The notes beneath the pieces are model-generated. The model did no database searches, was not told where the DNA came from, and was given only the letters and a program-made list of their open reading frames with translations. DNA of 64,000 nt from Centroberyx gerrardi. Lineage: Eukaryota; Chordata; Actinopteri; Beryciformes; Berycidae. The DNA is taken from contig NC_136010.1 of NCBI RefSeq assembly GCF_048128805.1, forward strand, positions 14,983,980 through 15,047,979. The letters run 5' to 3'. Made by a program: the position numbers and the translations under genes. Below, piece by piece: positions 12,541 to 24,984 of this stretch. Each line of letters opens with the position of its first letter. The stretch's first letter is position 1.

Positions 12541-12882
12541 AAAGCCCACCCCCCCCCCCCCTCCCACCCCAACCCATCCCACCCTCCCAAAGCGCAATGA
12601 CAAGATGAAGAGCTTGTAACCATGGAGATGGGGACTATAGAAGGTAAATCGTACGGGACATTAGAGCACCTGCCAAGTAATTAGTCACTGGGTAATGAGG
12701 TGTCACTCAGACAGTTCTCTCAGTGATGGGTCGGTAGGGTGGGGTGGGGTGGGGGTGTGTGTGGGGGGGGAGCTCACCTACTAATAAAAGACTTCAGGTA
12801 TGAGAGCCTTGTCTCTCCCTGCCTCACCCAGATGTGCCCACCCACTCCCCCCCTCCCCTCCCTCCCTCCCTCCCTCCCCGCA
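12541..12882. repeat. C-run / G-run low-complexity cluster
   Basis: Three adjacent tracts: a 14-C run and C-rich block (12548-12590), a G-rich block with GGGGTGGGGT units (12736-12770), and CCCT repeats (about 12843-12880). Both strands could form quadruplex-type structures. If SLC17A9 transcription extends here, the C-rich tracts would be G-rich in RNA. Confidence 0.85.
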
Positions 12883-12972
12883 GGGTAAGAACACACCATC
12901 TTGGCCTGTCACAACTGTCAGCGAACTCATGAGACTAACACATCCATCATTCTTATAGCTCCATCACCACAC

Positions 12973-13002
12973 ATACACACACACACACACACACACATAC
13001 AC
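12973..13002. repeat. (CA)n microsatellite
   Basis: CA run of about 12 units followed by CGCACGCACCCACCCA. Confidence 0.9.
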
Positions 13003-13529
13003 GCACGCACCCACCCACAAAAATATTGGAGCTGCTGAGTCGGGTAACAATTTCCATGACTGCGCTGGTAGTAACTAGCACATTCTGACTGACTGGCAGA
13101 GAATAAATGAGGCGATAACAAATGAGAAACGTAAACAATAGCCCAACAACTGTTGAACAACCGTGCGGTGAGCCGGCCGAGACACGGAGGTAGCGCAGAC
13201 TTACTTCCTCTAATCTTTACCGGTCCACTTCCCCTCACTAGTCTGACAGAGCATCCTTTCATACAGCTGTGTTCTTTCGGGAATCAAAGGCTCTGGCTCA
13301 ACAAAATTGTACAGTAACATTGTGCAGGCTCTGCTGTGTCCTTAAATAACTATTGTGGTGCTGAACCACAGACACAGAACCGATCCAAGTGCCCCAGATA
13401 TCGTGTGTGGGTTTCATCAGTGTGACAGTTCGCATCCCATGGCTAGTACTCTGATGTGGGTATTGTTGTTGCTGCCGGTCGCCCAAGGTCACACCTCCCC
13501 TGGGCAAAGCATCTGGTCCCCCTGATGAC

Positions 13530-16500
13530 TTAGATGTGGATGTTGTGGTAGCGGGCCTTGGTGGAGTCAATGTCGACCCGGCGGGCCTCAGCGAAGGCCA
13601 GGAAGGTGCAGAGGCCCAGCAGGTTGACCGTGGTGATGAGGGCGAACACAGACGCCCAGGAGCCTGTGGTCTCAATCAGATACCCCGAGAAATACACCAT
13701 CAGGACCCCTGCACGAGAACACACACACACACACACACACACACCGTTAGCCCGGACAGCACATTATCAGATAAGTGGGCATAGACATGATGACAGAAAA
13801 AACAGAGCACACAGTATCTTCCATGTTATAGTTCAGCCCGGTTTTCCCAGATGTGAACCGCACAAATAACTGCAGAAAAATGTCACAGCCCATCCCCAGT
13901 CCGCCCCCAGGACCACTAACTGTCATCTTCTGTTCCCTCTATTATTCATCTGACACAAACTCCATTATGCTTCTGTGATGAAATATGCATGGCACATAGG
14001 AGCCAGCTTGACTGACAGGAGCCACATAGCCCAAAGTTTGACTTCAGAGAAGCGGATGAATTATTTCACTCAATAGATCATGAAAGGCCAAAACAGTCAT
14101 TTGAACTGAACAAGAACTGCTAGTGAAAGATTCATTACAGATGTTTCCCTCAAAATACAGACGCTCACCTGAGAAAGCACCGCACGTATTCATAACGCCT
14201 GAAAAGAAGAGCAGACGCACAATTAATTCTCCTACTAGATTAGGATGTAAAATTTAACACAGAATTTGGAATTAAAATTTTACAGAAAGACAAAGAAATT
14301 CTCTGTCAAAAGTTTTGTGAGTAATGTATTCATGGTAAGTTTCGACAAAGATTCCACAATTTATTTTTTAACATACCAAACAAAGCTCCAGCACAGGACG
14401 GAGCCAGGTCTTGAACATTTACAGATACACCGCTGTAAAACAAGGACACATCATTTGCTATTTCATCAGATAAGGTGCTAAACCGACTCTCCATCTTTCT
14501 GCCTCCTGAATCGCCTCACAGTAAAACCAATAACCACACTGACAAATCTCAGCCATAAAAAAGATTAAATAGAACTCAACAGAGGCTGTTGAGTGCCCAG
14601 GAAAATGTATCTTAGTTTATATCCTATTGCCAGCCTCCTATCATCGACTGTATCTTTCTTCTGCCTTGCATATAATGTAGTTGTTCAGCCTGGAACCCAG
14701 ATAAAAAAAATTTAGTTTCTTGCTTTAGGAAGGAAGTTCATTAAAAGATATTGCTGCTGTTATCACAGAGCGACCAACCAAGTGCAAAATAAGAACCTAT
14801 TTTTTCGTCCTGTCTCATAGTTGGAAAAATATTTCTAAGTAGAATTTATTATTAATTTATTAGAAAATACATTATCTTTATGTAAATTACACTCCTTACA
14901 ATAGTGTGTATCGTATTTGATTAATATCAAGAAAACTGATTCACTTAAAAAGATCAACTATATCACAAATGAAAGGAGGTGACCTGCATTTAGAAGATTT
15001 AGAAGATCTTAAATTACACTTTGAAAGCGCAGCATACAACTATCCCATCTCAATTACATCTTCTAGTGTTGATGTATCATACAATACACTTTAACACATT
15101 ACACATTCGTCATTTCTCCGAAATTTGTGGCTCACCAACGTCTGCCATTGTACCAGGCAGTTTCCCCAAAGTGTTACTGCGTTACACTTTGGATAACAGA
15201 GCAGGAAGCTAAAGACAAAATCTAGCTGCACCAAAACAGCACCACATACAGGCAAAGTATATGCTGCAGTACTATGTGGCAAAATTCATTATGGGCATTC
15301 AAAGAAAGAGTGAAGTTTTGGGCAGGGTACGCCGCAGATTTTTTTGGTTTTATTTGTGCTTGAAAAAAGAAATTGGGATTGCACCATTAAACCTGCCTGT
15401 CAAGGCTATGTTGGTAAATGTCTAAATCTTTCATGAACAACAAATCTTTGTTTATCAATAAAGAAAGTAGACTGGAGTCATTTGAAAATGTAATAATGAG
15501 TTGGTCTGGTATTGGAACAGTCATGGGTATACAGTGTAAAAAGCAATGGTGAAGCGACACAACCTTGTGAGCCTCAGCAGTCATTCTTGGCATTGAAAAT
15601 TGACCTTGACCAGCTGTACTGTGCTTTATGAGAAATGCACTGCACCAGTGAATGGGATATGAATTAAACAGTACAGTGAGTACAGGAGTACAGTGTTGAA
15701 AGCTAGTGAAAAATCTAGAAAAGCAATATTAACAGAATCCTTCCATATGATATACTGCATGTGCTGTATTCTGGGCCACAGATGGAGTCTGTTCCAACAG
15801 CTAGGCTAAATTCACTATGGTCTCAGTGAGGACATGGGGGCACCAGTACCTGTGACTGAAGGTGGTGAGGCCCATGGTGGCAGACACAAATGCTACTGCC
15901 CAGGGGAAGGTGGTGGTGCCACACAGAAGTAGGGTAAACACACTGGACACACCCATGGAGAAAAACTGACCAGGAGGGATGGACACACACAAACACATAC
16001 ATCAAGATCTTACAGAATTAAGTTGAAGTGTGGCAGGAAAGAGGACATTCATACATTCTGGACTGGAGTGGAAGAAAAGCCTCCACAATGATAACAGATA
16101 ACATTTATACAGATGAATTATAAGGCAGCTGTATGCAGAGAACAAAATCTGCACTATACCTGCATCAACTTCCTCACAGAGGCTGTATCAAAACCTGTTG
16201 GGACCAAGAGAGAAATGAGGACGGGCAATAATAGAACTGCTGTGTTATCTATAATCACCTGCGTTCAAAATTAATTTCCATATCTATTCTTCAATTGTTC
16301 ACAGAGGGTGTGAAGAGAGGTTTATCTGTCCTACCTTGACTGATGAGGTGGTCAGATAGACAGCCACTGAAGAGGGAAGAGGGAATAGCCACCAACCAGG
16401 GAATGACATTGAACACCCAACCCTGGAGAAAAAAACACATAGATCTGAATGAACTAGACCAGGAACATCAGCCAAGTGTTAGGTCTCCTTAGACTGTTTT

Positions 16501-19500
16501 TGTGTTTTTACATTAAAAGCCAATTTTCCTGGCTTCAAACTACTCATGTCTGTTATTTCAATCCCTCCAGTTTTGAGGTCAAATGTAGGATTATTGTTTT
16601 CTTCTGAAGCGGGGAGCGGGTGTGAGGAAGGTGTCATGGTTACCTTGGCATCGGGGAAAGTGTCCTTAAAGAAAGTTGGCAGCCACGACAAAAGAGTGAA
16701 GAAGGTGCTCGCTGTGCAAAGGTGTGTAATGATCACAGCACTGGTCAGGCATTGAAGAGAGAGAAACAAAGAAAAGTAAGTGCAATGCAACATTATTTAC
16801 ACATAGGAAATATCACACTAATAATAAAAGTGTCTTTTGCTTTAGCTGGAGCAAGAATTCAAGTCAGTGCTGCCATACCTGTGTACATGACATCTGAGTC
16901 TAGTGATTTTCTGTGTTAAAGCAAGTAGACTCTGGTTGAAAGCAACAAGACTTATTTTCATAACCAGTTCAGAACGATCACATCATCATTACATCTGTCA
17001 CTTGGTTGGTTGACTATCAAGGTGTGGCTCAGCTACACCAAGAAATAAAACCACAGAGGTGTTTCCTGTCATTGAAAATAGGGCAGATCAGTTGCATGGC
17101 TATTAGCTTACAGTATATAAATAACCGGGCCATAGGGACGGAGTTGGAGAAAATGGAAGAACTCAATATCTGAGATGCTAACAGAGAGCTGAGCTGGCCA
17201 GAGACTAGGCCTACTATTCCAGAGTCTGGTACAGATAAAAACTGGATCTAGAGAAAAGGCCCACAGTGAAACTTGCTTTGATGCAAGCTCAGAAACACAG
17301 GTGAGATTACTGGTCATACACCTATTCACAAAACACAGGAACAAACATACGTACAGCTAGTCAGCTACACACATGGGATGGTAGCTATATACAGTACAGG
17401 ATACACACAAATGTACACACACGCCCGCACACGCCCGCACACGCCCACACACGCCCACACACACACGCACAGACACACCTCCTTTCGTCTTTATCTCACC
17501 AGACTGCAGGTTGTTTGAAGAGCCGTAGCCAGTGTCTCTTGGACAGTTTGGACTGGGGCCCACCGCTTCCCAGGGACTCCAGAGTGATGATAGGACCTGC
17601 GAACACAGATGGGTGTGAACACATGTTCATACAAGAGGAAATTCACAGGAATAATACGGATAAGGAGCAACAGGATAGTGGCATGCAATAACACTGGGGA
17701 TACACACAGTTAAAGCCTTCCTTACCTTCTCCTTTGAGTAGATACTTCCACATGCAGTATGCCCACAGCACTGAGAGAAGACCAGACACGTAGAACACAC
17801 TCTCCCAGCCGTACAGGTCCAACATGAGGGAGCCAGCCCCTCCAATCACCAGCGTGCTACGAAGAAAGTCACAACAAGAGACAACAAGTCACACATACAC
17901 ACCCTTGTAACAAGGTGGTTGCAATAAAAACATAATGATCAAGTGCCTTTAGGCACAGATCTAGGATGAGCTGAGTATTCTCTAATTCTAATTAATTAGA
18001 GAAACTAACATCAAATTGCAGTTCATCTGAGTGTTTCTGCTGTATTAATTAAGCAGCAGTGGACCATACTGCTGACAAATTGCCCCTACTGTTACAAATA
18101 TGTCAAGATAATTAAAATACATCATCTGGCCTTCTTTCACATCCAAAACAATCAAATGTCAGGCAATTATGGTAGAACTGTCCAGATATCCCAATATAGA
18201 TATAAGAAATATTTTTAAAACAGCAAGAGGTACTGGAACAGATTGTGGGATTGGAATGGGCACAGAGCTAAAATGAACGTCTCCTTTCTCCACTTTGCTA
18301 TAGAACATTCTAGGAGAAAAACGGCTATCCCATGGAGTCCTACAGCAAAGTAGCTGAAAAGAGGATTATTGCAATAAGGCCCAACTCACCCCAAGTAGGA
18401 GCCACTACCCACAGTGCTCATGAGGAAGCCTCTCTCACTTTCCACCACCTTCTGAGAGCACAGACTTGCCAGAGATGGGTAGTGAACTCCTAAAAAGAAA
18501 TCAAGTCACAAAACACAATTGGTCAATAGTTAGAATGGGAGTTGATAGATTTGTTGATCAATGCCAATGACTCAACAAACTTCGGCAGGTGCTGAGACTT
18601 CTGGCATCCAAAACTCACTTTCCAGCCCGTAATCTGTTTTGTTTAAATTTTATTCACCAACTCCCATAGCTTTTGTTGTCTTTCCTGTGGATTCCTTCAA
18701 ATCAAATCAGATCAGATTTATTTCTGAAGTGCTTTTAACAAAACACGTTTGTCACAAAGTGCTTAACAGAGCAACCAACGACAAAAAAATTCAATCAAAA
18801 CAAGATAAGACAAACACAATGCAGTCACTAGCAGTAGAACAGGTCTTGGGCGTGTTTGTTTATGGATGCATGTTTGCCTGTATGCGTTATGTGTGTGTGT
18901 GTGTGTGTGGACGTGCACACACACGTGCATAGTGAGAATGGATATGAGAGAGCTCTTGCGCAGTTCCACTGCAAAACAACAGGAAATAGATAAAGAAGTG
19001 GCAAACATAGCAAGGAGGGCTTAGGGGTCCTCCAGCAGGGAAGGGAGGGAAGGAACGGGGTGGGGGGGGGGTGCGATGGTGGTTTGTAAGGTTAGATAAG
19101 GTAGGATGAAGGCAATGAAAAATAAATGGGTTGAGTATGGACTTAAAGACAGTGATGGGTGTCTGACTCCCTGACATGGACAGGATGCTGGTTCCATAGA
19201 CAGGGAGCGCTGCAGGACAAGACTCTGCCCCCAGCTGATTTCTCATGAGTACACGGTATAAGGAGTCCAGCTTCCAGTGAGCAGAGGGTTCAGGCAGGTT
19301 TGTATGGAGTAAGTAGGTCTGAGATGTATTGAGAGGCAAGACCTTTTAATGCTTTGAAAGTGAGGATTTTGATATTGATTCTTGCAGTGACTGGGAGCCA
19401 GTGAAGAGAAAGACCAGGGTGATGTGATCATGTTTCTTAGCACATGTGAGTATTCTAGCAGCAGAGTTTTGAATAAGTTGAGTGTGTAGTCGGGACAGTT

Positions 19501-22105
19501 GGAGAGCAGTGCACTGCAGTAATCTATTCTTGAAAAAACAAGGCATGGATCAATTTTTCAAGATCTGGAAAGGAGTGGAAATGCCTGAGGTAAAAACATG
19601 TTTCAATGTCTGAAACAGGTAAAAACATGTTTCACCTCACCTCATCCACTTTGCATGCTGCAGACTCTTTCAAAAGCTGCCCATCTCACCTTGCAGCAAG
19701 CCCATGAGGAAGCGAGCCAGCGTCATGGAGAAGATGGGCTGGGAGCAGAAGTGGGCCAGGATCGGGGTGAAGGCGGTCATCGCCCCCCAGGCCGCCGCAG
19801 ACAGCAGGAGGACCTTCTCTCCTCCCACCCTGAGGACAGAGGAGACAGCCAATTTGCATTAGCTCAATCTTTTGACTTTTGACAGCGACGATTACATCAC
19901 CACACCGCAAGTTGTGAGAGAGGCGGCAGAACTTTGAACTCTCGAAAGGCTTGTTACACTAGATAAAACGGGACATGGAAGTCTGCCAAAAATATTCTCT
20001 TTAGGAACGACTTTGGGGCCAAATGAGATGTCCACCATTTTAAAAAAAGTGGCACTCACTCTTAGAAAAAAAATTGACAGCATCCATATTATGGATTCAG
20101 TGAAATAATTTCAAGATATTTGCTGACAAACTGGTAGCATCTTGAAGATTGCATTTTTTGCATTTTTGAAAAATTACTAAATTAACCTGGGGTAACAATC
20201 TTGTAAAACCCTTCACATATATATGTAGCCTATCTATTTGTCACACTTTTTGAGCCCACTAGGAATGACAACATGGCAATATAAAGAAAACATCTAGCCT
20301 TCATCGCTACTTTATGTTTTGCATTAACTCCCACACTGAGCAAACAAAAGTGGCCTGTAACGTCAAAGCCGGCATGCAAACCACTCCCTTGACAAGCAGG
20401 AAGTGTCCTGCCATCCTCCAACAAACTAGACAAACTGGGCACTATCAGAACAAGGCATACAGTTTACTCTTATCACAATCCAGGCAGTCAAAACAGAATG
20501 ATATTATCCTCGGGCAGCTGCTATTATCTTAATAGCAGCAGACCTGACTACCGTTCAGGGTCAAATGTTTACCCACCTGTCACTGACGTAGCCTCCGAGG
20601 ACCTGGGTGAAGCAGTAGCCCCAGAAGAAGCTGCCCAGCACCATGCCCGACTCCCTCTTGCTCCAGCTGAACTGCTCTGCCATGCTGACGGCACAGATGG
20701 GCATTGCCACCCGGGCGCAGTATAGGAGGCAGGTCCCCAGCAGCAGCACCACTGTCCATATCCTCGCCACTGGTCTGCATGGGGAGGGAAGGAGAATGGA
20801 TAGAATTGGTGTGTGTGTGTGTGTGTTTTTTAACCTTTATTTTACCAGGAAGTCCACTTGAGATACAGAATCTCTTTTGCGAGGGAAACCTGGCCAAGAC
20901 AGCAGCAAATAAGAACAATTAAACATTATAAAAGACAATAAAACAAAACAAAACAGTTAAATACATTATAAAAACAATAAAAGAGTTAAAACACATAACA
21001 CATCTGACCCAGCAGAGAGACAGTCACAGAGACAAGGAGCAGTGAGGAAACAACCAATAAAAAGCAAGAACAGAGTCTGATTGACTTGGATGCCATATCT
21101 CTCACAAAGGCCAATTGACTATCATGAAACTGAATGTAAAAACAGCAATCTTTCTTAAAGTCCTTTGACAGTTTGATGTGCTTCTCCCATTGCTAAGCGC
21201 CCTAACAAAAAAAATCACCATAATATTCTTATTGGCACTTGGTGGCAATCATTAGTGAGTACATAGTGAATATGATAGCTAATGGTATTTTTTTAATCTC
21301 CTGTGGTGTCACTATAATTTTCCTATAGGGACTTGTAGTTTTGCTGTGATATCCATCCTTCTCAAATGCATTATAGGATGACTACAGCTCTCTTTCACAC
21401 GGGAAACTCAGCATTCTTTCTCAGCATTTTTTAAATTCCTATGACAGTTTGATGTGCTTCACTCATTACAAACCACCCGGACCCATGTAGCAAATTAGGT
21501 TTAGAGATCCAGTAAAGCACTAACGGCTTCTCATGACATCAGGTCCTAAACTCCAAATTAGATAGGCCTTCGCAGGCAATGTAGTGATGAATCTACATAT
21601 TACTTTTGGCCCTAACAATAATAAAAAAAAAAAAATACAACAATACATAAAGTTACATTGATCTATAGGATTGAACCACAAGCTGCCAGGTGTTTGATTT
21701 TAGATTAATTTTGTGTGAGTATTTCACTCAAGTGTGAAAGCAAATATGTTGCATTTCACGGTTCAAGAGTTGCAACAAAGTATCAGCAACGTTTTGAGCT
21801 GAGCTTCCGCGCTGTCATGCAGACGTTATGAGGAAATGTGTTGTTGTAAATCCTAATTGTTGCTTCTTGTTGACATAGTTAAAAATGAAAATATGAGCTA
21901 GCACTGTTGAATGTATTTCTCTGTGGTAAAATACAAGCCATGTATCAGGGTAAAAAAAAACAAAAGGTTACCTCGACCAGGTGGTACTCTGTTCAGTCCA
22001 CTTCTTATGACATCCAGGGACCCCGATCTTGTCAGATGGATGGTTTTCCTTGTGACAGACCAAATCTGGACTACAGTTCTTGCCATATTTTTGAATAATT
22101 GCCAT
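13530..22105 (-). CDS. slc17a9: SLC17A9, vesicular nucleotide transporter (VNUT)
   Basis: Major facilitator superfamily SLC17 member; the family protein loads ATP into secretory vesicles. Thirteen minus-strand coding exons: 22105-21972, 20774-20577, 19829-19690, 18489-18390, 17856-17726, 17596-17500, 16740-16644, 16422-16335, 16194-16160, 15965-15850, 14432-14377, 14198-14169, 13708-13530. All have GT..AG borders and matching phases. They total 1,401 nt, or 466 aa; I recall human as 436. Diagnostic stretches are LLLGTCLLYCARVAMPIC, SSFFWGY-like GSFFWGYCFTQVLGGYVSDR, ARFLMGLLQGV, LLSWLPTFFKDTFPDAK, WLVAIPSSLFSGCLSDHLI, VQDLAPSCAGALFG and GYLIETTGSW. The extra length is mostly at the N-terminus: exon 1 was chosen by phase and donor and is the least certain part. 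At the exon 6/7 junction a Trp I recall from human (PAVW) is Cys here. GID8 lies just upstream on the same strand, as I recall in human. Confidence 0.9.
13719..13744. repeat. (CA)n microsatellite next to SLC17A9 acceptor
   Basis: About 13 CA units; on the transcribed strand this is a (UG)n tract ending 10 bases before the final-exon splice acceptor (acceptor bases 13709-13711). It takes up the place where the polypyrimidine tract would lie. Confidence 0.95.
17413..17478. repeat. Decamer minisatellite (ACACGCCCGC-type)
   Basis: Four tandem copies of a 10-bp unit (ACACGCCCGC twice, then ACACGCCCAC variants) within a CA-rich context. It starts about 21 bp inside the SLC17A9 intron that begins at 17499 on the minus strand. 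Confidence 0.85.
18698..19590 (-). mobile_element. Degenerate LINE 3' fragment (L2/Rex1-like)
   Basis: Minus-strand translation at about 19546-19400 gives QLIQNSAARILTCAKKHDHI, the conserved C-terminal part of teleost LINE reverse transcriptase ORFs, usually followed by LASLHWLPV. Further on, at about 19230-19120, ESCPAALPVYGTSILSMSGS and FKSILNPFIF correspond to the usual AAPxLWNSLP...FKSRLKTYLF end of that ORF. The element ends at 18698-18760 in a family-like 3' tail with ATTTGATTTGATTT-type units. It is 5'-truncated, has several stops and frameshifts, and contains a TG tract and a G run. It lies in SLC17A9 intron 3 in the same orientation as the gene. L2 versus Rex1 assignment is open. Confidence 0.75.
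18889..18926. repeat. TG/CA microsatellite inside the LINE fragment
   Basis: GTGTGTGTG run followed by CACACACACG. It interrupts the non-coding 3' part of the LINE remnant. Confidence 0.85.
20806..20960. repeat. Dispersed fish-type repeat, class unresolved
   Basis: After a short TG run, the sequence TTTTAACCTTTATTTTACCA is followed by an AAGTCCACTTGAGAT..AATCTCTTTTGCGAGGG..CCTGGCCAAGA pattern. I recognise this as a frequent interspersed repeat in fish genomes. No TIRs, coding region or target duplication could be defined, so the class is left open. It lies in SLC17A9 intron 1. A diverged copy appears to lie near 29375. Confidence 0.5.
21142..21480. repeat. Two copies of a ~60-bp intronic motif
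   Basis: Copy 1 at about 21142-21204 and copy 2 at about 21409-21480 share CAGCAxTCTTTCT and GACAGTTTGATGTGCTTC, followed by CTCAT/CCCAT and a CCxxAC segment. They are direct repeats about 275 bp apart in SLC17A9 intron 1, probably within an unidentified interspersed element. Confidence 0.55.
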
Positions 22106-22740
22106 TCAACGCGAGGTTATAGCAGCCTCTTCTCACCCCCCTGGCTATTTACTTTAAAGGCGCTCTCTTCGGTCGATCAAACACAAAAGTAAACGCTGAC
22201 AAAAAACAAAGCTTTTCAGATGGCAAACACACAATCATATCTCGCCTTTTCGACCGCTGTATCCATAACCTGAGAGACGGGAAAAGCAGGAAGGCGATGT
22301 GTGCGAGCTAGAGAGCGGAGTCTGTTTTTCCTGATGCTCTAGGAGGAGTAATCCACGTGTCAGTTTTTCTCTCCAGCCACGCAGTTCTTCTTGCCATCGG
22401 TAGGGTTAATCAGGAAGTGAAGAGAAGTGATTCAGTGTTTTCTCAAGTAAACGCCTTTATGCCTAGTCGGTCGCTACGTCCACTACGATGCCATCCAAAA
22501 CGCCAGAGAGGCGCCTCGTCCTCCGGTCCCTCTCCATCGTGACGGTGCAATATACAGAAAGCCTCTCTGCCTATCGGATTACACATAGCGAGGTGCCATC
22601 GTTGAGCACCCAGGACGTCCTCTCCTCCTGTCCTGTCCTTGCCAGGTGGCGACGCGATGCCCCCCTGCTGAGATGTTGCTGCTGTTGTCAGACTACAGGG
22701 CAGAGATGCTGCGCAGTACCTACAAGGCAGTTTAAACGCT
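22106..22740 (-). promoter_or_regulatory. Presumed SLC17A9 5' UTR and promoter region
   Basis: The region upstream of the proposed SLC17A9 start codon is richer in CG steps than its surroundings (22160-22700: GGCGCTCTC, TCGGTCGATC, GTCGGTCGCTACG, GGCGACGCG). It separates the gene from the presumed GID8 3' UTR. No TATA box or clear initiator was recognised. The transcription start cannot be placed. Confidence 0.35.
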
Positions 22741-22899
22741 CCCTCTGCCCCGGGCTACACGAATTACCAAGCAATCATTATATAAGACCCTGCATTCATC
22801 CCAACTTTTAGCTCTTCTCTCACTGTCTGTATGCTGCTGCACCATACAGAGACTTACAGAAAAGATTTTTAAAAAAAAGAAAAAAAAAAGGTCCTTAGT

Positions 22900-23854
22900 A
22901 TTTGCCCAGTTTTGAAATTCCTTTTTATTGCAAAATAATATCGGCAAAGCACATCAAATGTTGCAAAAGAGCTACTTATCCCATACATGTAAATATTCCA
23001 TCTGTAAAACTGTCTCCATGCCCATGTACATGGACCTATCGCATTCACATCTTTTAATATCATTCTGTGATATTTTTAATTATACTGAGGCTGCGTTTAA
23101 GCTTACAAAGTCACAGTTCACTGGAAGGTCTGAAGCATCGAAGGCTTCTCGCCTTGTCCCTTGCCTTGTCCATCTGTTAAACTGCTCCCATGCTGTAGCG
23201 TAAGAACATACGTTTCTGTATTCATGTTTGTGTTTTCAGTGTCTTTTTGTAATGTTTCAAGCAATAGCGCAGTATGAAACTAAGGTTGCATGTAAACTTA
23301 CAAAGTCACAGTACTTTGGAAGGTTTGAAACATCCCAAGTATCTTGCTTTGGCCATTGCCTTAACATATATGACTAGATGAAATGTGAATATTTTTCTCC
23401 AGGGGAAAAAAAATGTGTATTTGAGGCAGTGCACACTGAGCCAACCATTCTCCCTAACACCAAACTGAGCCTAGGTGGTCACACACAGAAAGTGAGAGCC
23501 TAATTTAGGCTTTATTCACACCCTCCCATGCCAACTTTCCCTGCCAATAGACAGAAAAAAACCTAGTGTAACTGAAATATGCAAAAGAGGAAATGACACA
23601 AATTTAACATAAACATATAAACAAATCATAATTTTACCAAGTAAAACAATGGTTTGTATGTTGTTTTAGTGTGTGAAGTCATTTTAAAATGTCAACAATC
23701 CAGTTTGCACATTCTATGTTATCAAAGTATCAAAAAGCAACCCTTACAAAAAAGAAAAGGTTGTACTGTATGAGTCAGTTTGTTGGGGTATAAATAGATA
23801 AAGGAAGTGTGTCCATTTTGTACTAATGCTCTGGTGTGTTTTCACTTCAGGTCC
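22900..23854 (-). other. Presumed GID8 3' UTR
   Basis: Sequence after the GID8 stop has no other gene. Minus-strand AATAAA hexamers occur at about 23512-23517 and 22924-22929, so the 3' UTR could be about 0.35 or 0.95 kb. The longer form would contain both copies of the duplicated block reported at 23084-23365. Confidence 0.4.
23084..23365. repeat. Two copies of a ~85-bp block
   Basis: Copy A (23084-23168) and copy B (23279-23365) are direct repeats about 195 bp apart. Shared cores include TTACAAAGTCACAGT, TGGAAGGT and a GAAxCATC..TTGCCTT tail. I estimate roughly three-quarters identity by eye. They lie in the presumed GID8 3' UTR. Confidence 0.8.
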
Positions 23855-24973
<1,119 letters not shown>

Positions 24974-24984
24974 TATGATATATC

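Larger units (their letters stand above)
10630..13529 (-). other. Possible long 3' UTR of SLC17A9
   Basis: After the SLC17A9 stop codon there is no other gene on the minus strand. Minus-strand AATAAA hexamers occur at about 11697-11702 and at 10648-10653; the latter sits in an AT-rich context resembling a transcript end. A 3' UTR of up to about 2.9 kb is therefore possible, but a shorter end using a variant signal is equally compatible. G-rich runs (12.5-12.9 kb) and a CA repeat lie inside it. Confidence 0.3.

Noticed and set aside
21898-22086. Minus-strand frame beginning MARTVVQIWSV as the SLC17A9 N-terminus
   Set aside because: It overlaps the chosen exon, but its phase at the 21972 donor does not match exon 2. 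The frame one base over joins correctly to RPVARIWTVV.
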